Source of the DNA: Martensiomyces pterosporus
Lineage: Eukaryota; Kickxellomycota; Kickxellomycetes; Kickxellales; Kickxellaceae
Assembly (NCBI GenBank): GCA_025201845.1
Contig: MU603965.1
Coordinates: 84,862-148,861, forward strand
DNA: 64,000 bases
Reading direction: 5' to 3'
The notes beneath the pieces are model-generated. The model was not told where the DNA came from and made no database searches. It worked only from the letters and a program-made list of their open reading frames with translations. Below, one piece after another: positions 9,781-21,078 of the stretch (positions within the stretch are counted from its first letter, which is position 1; each line of letters begins with the position of its first letter). A program made the position numbers and the translations under genes.

Positions 9781-12700
9781 ATGACGACCCCAAAGGTACG
9801 CAAAATGCAAGGCGCCTCACGAAGCCCTGTACAAGAAGCGCGCACATTCAATACCGCTCTGCCTGTGTGTGCTGACTCTTATCTGCTTGTATCCACCGCC
9901 ATTTCTGTCCGTTGACCAGTAGCCAGAAAAGACGTTCGAGCAGTGGCAAGACGATGCGTTTTCAAACGTTCTCTCGCTCACACTTGATGTAAGTATTCAG
10001 GCGCAAAGACAGCAGCGCTCGCTTTCGCCCAGCTGGCCCAAGGCACACGTAATCGCATGCGTGTTTATTGGTAGACAAGCTCGCCACTAACAGCGCCTCG
10101 CATGTGCCTTTTCCGCCGTAGAATACACACCCTAACCGCAGCAACAGGCTTTACCTGAAGAGCGTCGCTGACGAGCTCAAGGAAGAGGCCATTCCGCTAC
10201 TAGTTACGCGTGAAACGTTCGACAGGGTTCTGGTGGCACGCCTAGAGGAGGGCCAGGTGGTTGCCAGTGGAATTGGCGTCTTTGACTACTTGCTCAGCAG
10301 CTGGCGGATGGCCAACACTGTGGTTACCAATCTGACCGGGGCCAAGGGCAAGCTGCTCGACCCAGCCGTGCGCGACGCCCGCGTGCACGTCCTCAAGGAG
10401 GCACAGGCACTTATTGTTTCCTACATGGGCATATCACTGCAGTATCCCGACATGTTCCCGCAGTTCGGCCGTCCTGGCCAAAGAGTCGTCGTCGATGCGC
10501 TTTTATGCGACCCAAACACGGCGCCGCACAACGCAATGCCACCAGAGCTGCTGAGGCAGATAATCAGCAGGTTCGCCTCGGACGGCCTGCCTGAAGTAGT
10601 CGCCCCAATAATCACCGAACTGGGACTGCGCTCCATTGTGCGTGCCAACCACAGCCTACTGCAGCCTGGATTCCGCAGTCTCCTCGAGGCCCTCGACACC
10701 CTGGTTTCCTACCCGGAGATTGCGCAGGCTGTGCCGCAAATGCCCACGTTTGACCCCGAGGAGTGCCATGGCCGTAGAATGCAGACGGGCACAGCACTGG
10801 GCCCGTTCCTGGCATTCAGTGCATTCCCCTCGGGCGACCCAGCCATCACCAGCGAATACTATTTGGATGCTCCAGACCGCAGCCAACCCGACCGCGAGGC
10901 GCTGCATTCGAGTCTGCGCACCACCGTGCAGTTCCTACAGTCGGCATTGTTCCAGATCATGGATAAACTGATTCGAGCTGGCGCTCCTGCGAGAACAGCC
11001 ACACTGCAGTACACGTTGCGCGCGCTGGCCACCAATGCTCTGAGGTCCGCCATGCAAGTGGATGTGGAGAAAGTGGTGGACGATGGGTTTGCTGACAACC
11101 TGGCCTCCGCTTGGCTCAGGCTCTCGGAGCCCTTCACTCGCGACGCCACACTCAAGCGCATTGACCGCGTGGACCCTGACTGGGTGTGTCTGCGTGCGCT
11201 GCGCGATGCAGAGTCACAGGGACTTGACGACCCGCAAAACCACATCGGCACATATTGGCGTGAGCTGACCAGGGTCAACGCCGACAAGGAATCCATCGAC
11301 AAGTACCTTGAACGCCGTCTTGCTGAGGCTGGCAGCGCAGAGGGCGCCAGCAGCACACCAGGGTTTATTGCGGACTGCTTCTTCACCACCGCCAGCTCCC
11401 TGCACCTGGGGCCCATCGCGACCATCAGCCAGTACAAGGAGATGCTGAAGCGCATTGGGAGATACAAAAGCGAGCTGCAACGCATTCAGCACACACCGGA
11501 GATGCTTGCGCCAGCCCAGCGAGCCAGCCTGCCGATGCTGATGCAAAGGTGGGAGGAAGAGCTGAAGCGGATGAAGCGCGAGAAGATTGCGATGGATGCG
11601 CAGGTGCTCGACCCACGCCGCCTGGCCAACATGATGGTGTTCTACCGCTTCGTCATGTGCTTCTTCCTGCGCCAAGTAGATGCCAACAAGGCGTTCCCTC
11701 AGCAGCACTTCACCATGCCAGAGGAGACCAGCGACAAGCTCCCCGAAAACTGGTGCATGCTCCCGGAGTTTCTGGTCGAGGACCCCATCGAGTTCATTGT
11801 CTTTGCAACCACCTACTTCCCAGACACCCTTACGGACAGCACGTCGCAGGTGGGAATGGGCGATCTGCGCACATTCGACGACGTCCTGCCCCTGTTCCTC
11901 GTCACCTTCCTGGCACGCCCAGCCTATATCCGCAACCCTTATCTGAAGGCCAAGCTGGTTGATGTTTTGCATATGCTTACGTACCGCGACCCGCGCGAGG
12001 ATGACGACTACGTGGATACGCTGGGTGGCAATTTGCCAGGAAACCTGCGCCTCCACCCGGCGATTTACCAGTTCCAAAATGTGCTGGACCACAGCGAGGT
12101 TGCCAAGACATACCTGGTCCCCGCCCTGCTGCGCTTCTATGTGGACATTGAGCAGACTGGAGCTAGCTCGCAGTTCTATGACAAGCTCAATATCCGCTAC
12201 TATATTGCGCGCACCCTGCGGTCGCTCTGGGCCCGCGGGCCTGTTCATGTGCAGGCTACCAAGAGGTTCTTCTCGCAGCAGTATGTAGACAGCCAGTCGT
12301 CGTCAGCGACCACTACGGGCAGCCAGCGGAAGGACCAGCAGGTGATTGAGGAGTTTGTTGCACGCCTGATGACGGACACGACCTATCTGCTGGATGAGTC
12401 GCTGGGCAAGCTGGCTGAAATCCACGAGATCGAGAAGAAGCAGAGCGAACGGGCAGCAGAGGAGGAGACAGGAGGTGAGGCAGATGAGGCTGTGAGGGAC
12501 CAGGCCAGTCGCTTGCAGGAAGCTGAGCGGATGGCTAGCTCCTATGTGTCTTTGGCCCACGAGACGGTGCATATTCTGGCGTTCCTATCGCGGCTGGTGC
12601 CCCGGCCATTCCAGGCTGGCGAGGTTGTGGATCGCCTGGCGGCCATGCTGAATTACAACCTGCAGCTGTTGACGGGACCCAAATGCTCGAACCTGCGTGT

Positions 12701-13343
12701 ACGTGACATGCAAGCGCGGTTCTCGTTCAACCCCCGCGTGCTCTTGTCGGAGCTCACCAGCGTGTACACCCACTTGGGGCTGCCTGCCGAACACACTCGT
12801 CGCGATGGAGATGTGGTGGCGGCAGGTAACGGCAACTCTGCCTCTATGTCAGGCTCCTCGTCCCCGTTGCTTTCGTCCGAAGAGGAGAGCACGCGAGCCA
12901 TCGAAAGGTTTGTTGCGGCAGTGGTGGAGGACGGCCGGTCGTACTCGCCTGCACTGTTCCAAAAGACGTACGAGATCCTCGAGCGCCGCTCGCTCAAAAA
13001 CGCAGAGTCGCTCCAGAAGCTCCAGCTGTTTGCGCAAAAGTGCCAGGCGGCAAAGGTCGACTCGAGTGTCAATGAGTATTTGGAAGGCGAGGCACCCGAG
13101 AAGTACTTGGACCCCATCATGGCGACGCTTATCTTGGATCCGGTCAGGCTGCCCACGTCGGGCGAGGTGATGGACTTGGCGGTCATCAAGGGCCAGCTGC
13201 TGAACGATCCTAGGGATCCGTTCAACCGCGCGCAGCTGACAGTGGACATGCTGGTGCCGCTGCCGGAGCTGAAGGAGGAGATAAGGGCGTGGAGAGAGGC
13301 GAGGCTGAGGGAGTACTACGCGACCAAGCAATCGGAGCAGTAG
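9781..13343 (+). CDS. UFD2: Ubiquitin conjugation factor E4 (Ufd2), U-box
   Basis: Proposed exons are 9781-9795, 9923-9988 and 10122-13343 (donors GTACGC and GTAAGT, acceptors TAG), giving about 1,100 residues. The join supplies the conserved N-terminal segment (WQDDAFSNVLSLTLD, then SNRLYLKSVADELKEE) that the long last exon lacks. The bulk is the all-helical Ufd2 core. The last 90 residues are the U-box (EKYLDPIMATLILDPVRLP ... DPFNRAQL). Ufd2 extends short ubiquitin chains on substrates bound by Cdc48, feeding them to the proteasome. The tiny first exon (five codons) is the least certain part. It is somewhat longer than the yeast protein (961 residues). Confidence 0.92.
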
Positions 13344-13760
13344 GGCGATTCCGATCCGCTTCTCCTGTAAACAGCCCCATTTGGCGCTGGTCAATGTTGG
13401 GAGAGATTGGCGCTGATAGATTTTTTGGCTCTTGCGGATAAACAACCGAATATATCCATTCCAAGCTCTGCAAGGCGCGGGTTCTTTGGTGTGGCTGTGG
13501 CGGTGGTTGGTGGTTGGTGGATGGAAGCAGTCTCTTATCAATCTGGAGTGCGCGTGCTGGCTGATAAGGCATCCGAGAGGCAGCTGCACTCGCAGCACGC
13601 ATACGCACAAGGAGGTGTTCAGCGAGTATTGTGTTTATTAGAGGAGCTATGATACAGAGGGGATAAAATGGATATCATTATAGTACAAACGAAATGAGAC
13701 GGGCATACGCGCTGCGCTTGTTTCTGGAGTGGGGGCGCTCTTCTTGGGAGCCAGCCGCCG
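13344..13760. other. Convergent 3' region after UFD2
   Basis: A stretch of 417 bases between the UFD2 stop and the stop of the mini zinc-finger gene A. No gene or structure stands out. Confidence 0.55.
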
Positions 13761-13988
13761 TCAGTAGGCAGACGCGCCGAGACCGTACGCCTGCTTTGAG
13801 CTGCTGAGCTGAGAGGTCGACGACTTGATGGTAAGCGAGTTTCTGCCGCGGTACGAGTATCTTCTGGTCTTCTTTGGGGCAGAGAGCTCGCGCTGGGCCA
13901 TTTCGTGGTGTCTGTTGTCAAACATGATGTGGTCGTAGTAGAGGTCCATGCAGTCGCACTCGAATCCACAGCAAGAGCACTTGATCAT
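13761..13988 (-). CDS. Mini zinc-finger-like protein A
   Basis: A 75-residue protein from ATG 13988. The N-terminus reads IKCSCCGFECDCMDLYYDHI, then MFDNRHHEM. C4 and C7 are followed 12 residues later by the His of YYDH and six residues further by another His, so C-x2-C-x12-H-x6-H. The C-terminal half is basic and Ser-rich (KKTRRYSYRGR) without a recognised domain. It shares the module and the pattern D-x-Y-(F/Y)-D-H-(L/I)-x-F with the genes at 17512 and 62325. It converges on UFD2, 417 nt from its stop. The function is unknown; a single degenerate C2H2-like finger could bind nucleic acid or protein. Family resemblance is seen; zinc binding is inferred. Confidence 0.72.
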   Translation of the reverse strand: MIKCSCCGFECDCMDLYYDHIMFDNRHHEMAQRELSAPKKTRRYSYRGRNSLTIKSSTSQLSSSKQAYGLGASAY

Positions 13989-16475
13989 CTTCAAACGGGT
14001 GTCAGAAATAGGTGTGGGATAGCTGAGAAAGCCTGCGCTGTTGCCAGAGCACGAGAAAAAGCGTATTATGCGTGTGGAGATGGAGATGGAGGAGCCACGA
14101 CTGGGGAAGCAGAGGGAACAATCGGCTTGCAGCTGCAGGCAAAGGGGGCCATTTAAGTACTTCAGCGGAGGACGCCTGAGAAAAAGCTGGGTGTGGAGAA
14201 ATTACCGCCGGTAGCGCAAAACCAAACACCCGAGGGAACCCGACAGGGAAGGCAGCACAAGCAGGAGCAGCATCTTGCTGATAAGGAAGCGCAGGCGGAA
14301 ATCGCATCTGGCACCTGCCTCCCGCCTTTCGCCAGCTGCGCGCCCATGCAAACGCAAATGCACGCCGTGACCGCTTTTTTTCGCTGTAAATTTTCACAAG
14401 CCCGCAGACCGCGCAAGTCAATTGGCCCGCAAATGCGCCGCCATGCTTCGTCTGCGCAAATACCCACTGCAAGCTTGTGTTGGGGGGAGCGTAGCAAGAA
14501 AAAAAGCTTTTCTGTCAATCGCCCGCTTTCGGTGGGCGCCTTCCTATTTCGTGAAAGCAGCACTGCGAACAGCAGGCGTGGGTTGGCAGCAGCTGGCGGG
14601 GGCGGCGGGGCTGCGCCTTGACAGGCTCTGTGCAACCACCAGCAGGCCTCGAGTGCACAAAAAGGTACACGGTGCCAAGTGATGCCTGTGCTATCTCGCC
14701 TCAAGCCCAGCAGCGGGCGTGCTCCTTTATCGAGCCTGGAGGGGCACTGACGAAAGCACATGCCCCTCGGTTTTTCGGTGCGGGGCGCCAGCGCTGTTTG
14801 GCTGGTACGCGCCAAGTTACACCTGCCCCCTACTCCCCCTCGCACACGATTCCTTTGCTGCTGCTTTTCATGTGTGCGTCGGATAGCTTTCAGATGGCGG
14901 TGCTTCTAGCGCTGACGGCTAGCGCCCGTGCTTGACCCTGTCCGCGGGACGAAGGCGCATATGGAAAATGTCTGAACAACGTGCATCTTGCGCCTTGGCT
15001 CTGCCTGGCAGGCTACCCGAGGCCGCATTCAGCAGCAGTAGCAGTGTCTGCCATCCGCCTGCTCATTCGCCTGCTCATTTGCTGACAGCGCAGTGCCGGC
15101 GCACTCAAGCCACACGAGCTTCTCTGCTGAAGCACAGTAAATCCATTTAATCAGAAAATGTGCTGGCAGGGCCAACTATGCTGTCCGTCCCTCCCACCCC
15201 CATTTTCAAAACCCGCCGCCAGCACAAGGCGCTGCTGCCAAGCGATATTGCTGAATGCAAATGGGTCAAGGATGCGCGCCAGCCCGCCTTAGCGTGAAGC
15301 AAGCAAGAAACGTTTCCTTTCTGCCCGGAAGCGCAATAAATACATGTCCAGAGGCAGTAGCAGTGGATAGTACGGACTATTTCGAATTCGGTGTTTCAAC
15401 GGTGAACACTTTGCTGCGCCAGAGGCAGATGTGCTGTTTGGCTCTGCGCACACCCTACCTCGATCGAATGCCGCTTAGTATTTAGCGTTTCCACGAGGAC
15501 ATGGCCGACTTGGCCCGAGCCTGTGACACCTCCTGCTTCCTCTGCTGCTCCTACTCGTCGCGCATTGCTCCATTCCATTATTTTGTGCATTGACTGCCTT
15601 GTTTCCTCTCTACCGCGCATCGGCTCAAGACCTCTTCGCCTGCCTGCCTTGACATTGAAGACACGCGCTACTCTCTTTCCTTGCTGTGCAACGAAAAGCG
15701 AGTGGTCGAATCAGCAGCACATATACGACTCGTGTGTGCAGAGAGCCCCTCATCTGGCCCTTGCATTTCGCATCCAGCACAACTGCCTCCCGTCCCTTTC
15801 GGATCCACACACAAAAGGTGCGCCGCCTCGTCATTTTTGTCTTTGCCAGTGCGCTGTCCAAATAATTCGCTGTGTATCCTCTCCGAATTCGATTATGTCC
15901 GTCGATTATTCATATCTTCCGCCATTGTCTGTTCTGCCATATTGTCCACTGCATGCTTCCCTTGTGCAAAGAATATGGCGAGTTCTGCATATGGGCTGCT
16001 AACACAATCTATGCTGCTTTTGCGTTCACTGTTGTTGTTGCTGGCTCAGCACATTAGGCAGACAGCAGCCCAGGTAAACAGCAGCAGCTTGCACGCTGCT
16101 ACAGCCGCGCCACGCCTCCCTGTCTCGCTGCGCTAGAAATAGGATCTCGGTCGCCTCTCTCTCCTTATATAGTCACTCTGCTATTTTTTTCGTCTTTCAA
16201 GTTCCTTTCCTCTCTCGCTCTTTTCCCTCGTTACGCACACTCCACCTCCTTCCTTTCGCATCTCCCTTGCAACGCCGCCTCGGACCTATCCTTCTACGAC
16301 ATCTTGCGTGGGCCAAGCGCTTTATATTCTCCTATTCACGCACACTCCCGATCCTGCTCCCTTGTCCCCTCCCCCTTATTCCTCCCCTCACTTCACTACT
16401 CCCATCTCTTCTCGTTTCTGAAGTTTGACACTCCTGTTTTCTGGCTCCTTTGCACACTTGAGAAAGAACGAAAAC
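13989..16475. other. Large intergenic region upstream of CAP gene 2
   Basis: About 2.5 kb. The left end holds the probable promoter of mini gene A (minus strand TACTTAAAT at 14160-14152). The right 350 bases are strongly pyrimidine-rich with TATA-like elements and form the leader of the CAP gene. The middle (14,200-15,900) has overlapping open frames on both strands but no domain, start context or splice model I can support. Confidence 0.5.
16166..16172 (+). promoter_or_regulatory. TATA-like element of CAP gene 2
   Basis: TATATAG in a CT-rich context about 310 bases before the ATG at 16476. A second candidate (TTTATATT) is near 16320, about 150 bases upstream. It is not possible to say which is used. 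Confidence 0.35.
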
Positions 16476-17126
16476 ATGAAGCTTTTCTCCGCTCTGAGCA
16501 TTGCCACCCTTGCTCTCATCGCCTTGGTTGACTTTGGCACCGCCTATCCCGTGCGGCTGGACCGCCGGGATCCCGTCACCAAGGTAGTGGAATACGTCCA
16601 CTATGGCGACCACCAGCCCAGCCCCTCCAAGCCGGAGCCAGCCAACTACCGCCCTGCTCCTCCCCCTCCCCAATACGAGCACGAGAGGCCCACGTACCAA
16701 GGTCTGGGACCCAATGACGAGCGCGAGGTCCTCTGCCTCGTCAACAAGGAGCGACGCCGCGTCGGCCTCCGCCCACTCGCCCTGCATCCAGCTGTGACTC
16801 GTGCAGCCTACGAGCACTCAGCGTACCAGTCGCGCATCCAGTCGATGACCCACAGCGACCCGCAGAACGGCCAGGTGGGAAGCAGACTGCAGCGCAACGG
16901 GTTCAACTTTGCCTCGGCAGCAGAGAACATTGCTGAGGCGCCGCATGCCTCAGCAAAGGAGGTCTTTGACATGTGGATTAGCGACCCGCCGCATTACGAA
17001 AATATCGTTGACCCGAATGCCACCTACATGGGCTTGGCCTGCATCAACGGGTTCTGGACTCAGGATTTCGGATCGTCGACAGACACCCGCGATGCTCCAG
17101 AGCACTCGGCGCAGGACTACTGCTGA
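16476..17126 (+). CDS. Secreted CAP-domain (SCP/PR-1-like) protein 2
   Basis: A 216-residue secreted protein, single exon. The ATG at 16476 opens a signal peptide (residues 1-23), followed by a dibasic RR at 30-31 as a likely kexin site and a Pro-rich linker (residues 45-70). The CAP domain starts near residue 78 (EREVLCLVNKERRRVGLRPL). It shows MTHSDPQNG with the first His, SAAENIAEAP, DPPHYENIV with the second His, and GFWTQDFG. A short acidic tail ends in Cys. It is paralogous to the gene at 2843 with a different linker. The role is probably extracellular lipid or sterol binding, by family; nothing in the context narrows it. Confidence 0.9.
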   Translation: MKLFSALSIATLALIALVDFGTAYPVRLDRRDPVTKVVEYVHYGDHQPSPSKPEPANYRPAPPPPQYEHERPTYQGLGPNDEREVLCLVNKERRRVGLRPLALHPAVTRAAYEHSAYQSRIQSMTHSDPQNGQVGSRLQRNGFNFASAAENIAEAPHASAKEVFDMWISDPPHYENIVDPNATYMGLACINGFWTQDFGSSTDTRDAPEHSAQDYC

Positions 17127-17511
17127 AGTCCATTCAGCATCGATGCCCCCCCTTCTTCTAAGCGTCCTTACAATGCGCGAGATTTTCTCTTTTGTTGTAC
17201 TGCTCCTTCAGGAAGGGGGCTTAGCAATGGCAAGCACATGTAGGATTGACACCATGCCACATATTCAGACGTGCTTTCTTTGCGCAAGGGCCTCTTGGGT
17301 GCACTTGTTGCAGCATGTATTTAGAGTGATCGAAATGAAAGAAAACTCGTTGGAGGGATGTGTAGGAGAAGAGGGCTATGTCGAGCGGGTGTGGCGAAGG
17401 TGTGTATTTTGCCATGCAGCATGGCATCTTTTAGGGCGGATGGAGCCAGAATAGTACATGTGTATGGAGTATCAAATGCTCGGTGCTAGTGAAAATGGGG
17501 GTGGGGCGTGG
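17127..17511. other. Convergent 3' region after CAP gene 2
   Basis: A stretch of 385 bases between the stops of CAP gene 2 and mini zinc-finger gene B. No gene is seen. Confidence 0.55.
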
Positions 17512-17688
17512 TTAGCACGCCAAAAGGCTTTGCCGCTTGGTGGACCGTGTTCTCCGCTGCTGCTGCCTGAGCTCGTCTTGCTCCTTCAGGCGCTTCTGCT
17601 CCATCTCGAAGTGCCGGCTGTCGAAGAGGAGGTGGTCAAAGTAGAGGTCGGCTGAGCTGCACTCAAACTCGCAGGTTCTGCACTTCAT
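17512..17688 (-). CDS. Mini zinc-finger-like protein B
   Basis: A 58-residue protein from the ATG at 17688. It starts MKCRTCEFECSSADLYFDHL and continues LFDSRHFEM. C3 and C6 are followed by H19 and H26, so C-x2-C-x12-H-x6-H, the same spacing as mini gene A and almost the same residues (ADLYFDHLLF). The tail is charged (EQKRLKEQDELRQQQRR). A Cys near the end (LLAC) closes the protein. An upstream in-frame extension without ATG was not used. It converges on CAP gene 2. Function unknown. Confidence 0.72.
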   Translation of the reverse strand: MKCRTCEFECSSADLYFDHLLFDSRHFEMEQKRLKEQDELRQQQRRTRSTKRQSLLAC

Positions 17689-19251
17689 GGCTTGAAGGCG
17701 TGTGGGTAATGTGTGTAATGTGTGTGCAAGGGGAGAACAATTGGGTTTAAATAACAAGTACCAGACCAGTTATCAGAGCAAAATATAGCAGGGTATAAGC
17801 CACTAGTCAGACAGCGTGTACATGGAAGGTGGGTAGAAAGAGATGGGTGGGGAGGAACATGGGGGCTCGGTTAGAATATGCCCGAGGGGAAGGGAAAGTC
17901 CCATTGTTTATATACATGTCTTGCCACACAAAGCACGGCTGCTGCTCCCGGTAGCTCCCTATACGCATGCAAAACGTTTTCCTTCTTTGTGGGCGACAAG
18001 GTTTTTGCTAGCAGCGATCATTTCCCCGGCCATTTTGGCCATATAGACCCAGGGGCGGAGGCACGTAAATACCACTCTTCCCTCCGCGGCCGGGACGTGG
18101 CACTGCCCACGGCTGCTCGCGATTTGCGCTGCTGGCACATATTTGCTTTGCCTGGGCTGGCTGTCTGAGCGGCACTCTCGCCACAACGTGCAACTCCAAA
18201 TGGCCGCCGTGCTATTACCGAGCCCAATGGCACAACAACAACAAACGCTTCGCAGGGGAACATGCAATGGCAATCCCGTCACGGGGCTCTGGCGAAGTTC
18301 CTCGCAACAGTCCCAAGGTCGGTGGGAGCCTGTTGGCACACACACACAGGCGCCATTATTAATAGAACACCACCTGCATCCCAGCACCGCCGCCTAAGCA
18401 CACACAGCAGCGAGGGCGGCGGAGCACATCTCTCTCCGGTCTGCTTCCTTGTTGCCCCGACACATGTTTTGAAATGGCACCGCACTGATCACCCGTTTGA
18501 ACATATGTGCAACATCCGCCTACATGACACACCGCCCGCCAGCCTTCATTTCCGCTACCACCGAGATATGCCGGTGCATCTTCTGATGACTTTCCTGATT
18601 TCCTTTCACCTTTCACACACGCATGTCCATGACACATACCATGAAATGAAAAATCACACTTGCTCCTTATCGTTGCATTTGCCCTGATGTGTGTACATGT
18701 ATTGGATGATAACAAGTGCTCGATAATGCAGCGTGCAATTCATATGACACCCAGCTGGCTTCCTTTTTCACACGTGGGAAAATTTTTGTCTTGCCCGAGC
18801 AACAGCACAAACAGTGCTGTGTTTCTTTTTTTTTTTTGGAGAGGGCCACCGATGTTCGGGCAATGCCGCTACATGTGCAAATACAAGCGATAAGATGAGC
18901 ACCGAGCACACACCATGCGCTTGCTGGGCGTAAATGTATCTGTGTGCATGTATTTTTTTTGTTTACCTAAAACAAGGCAAATTCTAGGCGCCGCTCGGCA
19001 TATGAAAACAGGCGCAGCGCGTGCAGACTGCCTATTTATAAGTGTGGCGAAGGAGACCGATTGGGGAAAGGGGGATGGAGCAAGCATCATTGAGAACGAA
19101 ACGAGAAGTCGACATCTATTAAAAGACGGCCAGGAGCAAGTTTGCAAGCTCGTGGGCTTGATGTCGCGCCAGCAGTCCACCAAGTGTGCATGTGCCTACT
19201 GCCAAGAGCGGAAAAGGAAAATACACATCCTGTGCGAAGCGCTGCCAAGTG
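17689..19251. other. Intergenic region between mini gene B and ATG22-like gene
   Basis: About 1.6 kb. The left end holds TATTTAAA on the minus strand (17753-17746), the likely TATA element of mini gene B. A T run is at about 18825-18838. An open frame entering from 18915 contains a Cys-rich patch (near 19185-19230) but overlaps the ATG22-like 3' end and is not supported. Confidence 0.5.
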
Positions 19252-21078
19252 CTACAGAAACGCCTTTGTCCGCGCATCAACCTCGTCCTCCGTCAGCTCC
19301 GTCAGCGTGCTCATGGCCTGCGCCTGGTCCCTGCCCTTCTTTGGGTCGCACCAGTAAAAGAAGACAGTGGCAGCAATGAACAGCGCAAAGCACCACACAT
19401 ACGCAAACCGCAAGTTGTGTGTTGCGCTGTTGATGCCAGCAGCCACAAGCGGGCCGATAAAGGCAGAGCCCTTGTCGGTGACGCGGAACAGGGAGAACAT
19501 CTCGGCCTCCATCCCAGGCGGACACAGCTCAACGAACTGGGCCCTAGTCAGAGCAATTGTGGCACCATTGACAATCCCAAAGTACGCCACCAGGGGGAAC
19601 AGCTCTGCCGAATGGCGCAGGCCCCAGGCCGTAGTGCCAAAGCCCACCATCACATAAACGCCCATCAGGATGCACAAAACACAAACAACAAGGATCAGCG
19701 TGCGCGTCCGCAGGTTAAACCTCTCCTGCACCAAGCAGAACCCAAAGGCGCCCATCATCGACGTGATCGGCGCAATCAAAATAGCCACAGCCAGCAGGCT
19801 CTCGTCCATGTTGAGCACTGTTTGGGCAAACAGACTGGTGACGGTGTTTACTGTGTTCATCGAATCGGCCAGAAGGAACCACCCAACCAGGAACTTGAGT
19901 GTCTCGGGCAGATGCCACACATCCATGCACGTCTGCTTGAACGATTTAATGGGGAGCACGAGTTTGTTGGTTCCCTCGGGCAGCGGCGGCCCTGGGCGGT
20001 CCCTCAGGTGGAAATAGGGGTAGACCGAGAACACCAGCCACCAGACGCCAACTATGGCGCTGCCGACCATCATTGCGTACAGCTGGTCGTTGCTCATGGC
20101 TGATAGGACGCCGACGCCAATGCCCAGTACTACGACGGCTGCAAGGTTCATCCACAGGTTGCCCAGCGCCGACATCTTGTTTGTCACAAACTCCTCGACC
20201 ACATGCGGCGCAAACTTTGCGTCCCAGTGCGCCTTCTTCGTCTTCAGCAGCTTCGTTCGTTTCAGTACGCTGGGAATATCGTCCGTCTCGCCTCGCAGGT
20301 TCGCCAGCCTCCTAAACACTGTCCGTGGGTGCGCGCGAGAAAGCAGCGGGATATACGCGTAGTAAAACACCAGCGAGCACCCGTACCCGATGCTCCCCAG
20401 CGTATATAGGGCAGCAGCCGTGTTTATTAGGGAGGACCGGCGAACACCCAGGAGGCAGATGCAAGAGGCACCGCCAAATATCGCGAACAGAAACATCATG
20501 CGCTTGCGGTTCTTCGAGTGGTCGGCCAGCGTGCCCATGCTGATGTACATGATGGCCTGGATCAGACTGGCAATGGTGGTTATGTACAATGGAAAGCTTG
20601 CCGTATCGATCCAGTGCCCAGCCCACCGGTAATCGCACTTGTAGTTTGTTGCGTTGTAGTCGCATGGCGTCTCGTGATCCAACTCGTATCCCTCCATGGC
20701 TGCCATGAGACTCAGTGCCGTCGACATGTAAAGCCCAATGATGCTTGTGTTGAATGGCTCTGTCTACACAGACGTAGTAATTGGACATCAGGGAGGCAAT
20801 GTTGGTAGGGTGCATGTCAGGGGTTGCGCACTTTTGCTTATGCTTTTCTCGCTAATTTGTGTGGTGGTGGTGGTGCATACAGCAATACCGTAGAGATACC
20901 ATGCCCACAGCTCCTTGCGGGTGACTGGCGTGTCGCCAGACAGCTTTACTATGTCCTGTGAGAGCGATCCTGGGCTGGGTGAGGCGACGTCGCTTATATT
21001 GCCTTCCACGCTCTGGCCATCCTCGCTGGCCTTTTGGCGCAGGTTCTCTGCAACGCACTGCTCTTCTGTCTCGTACAT
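19252..21078 (-). CDS. ATG22: Atg22-like vacuolar amino-acid exporter (MFS), two exons
   Basis: Exon 1 is 21078-20881 and exon 2 is 20763-19252 (donor GTATGC, acceptor TAG, phase 0), giving 569 residues. The junction restores the Atg22 first-helix signature: exon 1 ends LWAWYLYGIA and exon 2 begins TEPFNTSIIGLY, matching the family's WYxYxFAxEPF. WIDTASFPLYITTIASLIQA and GTLADHSKNRKRMMF are also typical. About 55 acidic and polar residues precede the membrane domain, and a large cytosolic loop splits the two halves. Atg22 proteins export amino acids from the vacuole after autophagic breakdown. Without the splice, exon 2 lacks helix 1. The start at 21078 is the first ATG in the exon. Confidence 0.85.

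Noticed and set aside
11214..12248. 344-codon open frame antisense to UFD2
   Set aside because: Same effect of codon bias; the sense strand is a clear Ufd2 core.
18915..19379. Plus-strand frame with a Cys-rich patch (KCACAYC) suggesting a sixth mini gene
   Set aside because: It overlaps the ATG22-like coding end, and the spacing does not fit the C-x2-C-x12-H module.
20312..20815. Alternative frame across the start of ATG22-like exon 2, beginning MHPTNIASLM
   Set aside because: The frame with the Atg22 signature is a different one, reached by splicing at 20763; the other lacks similarity.
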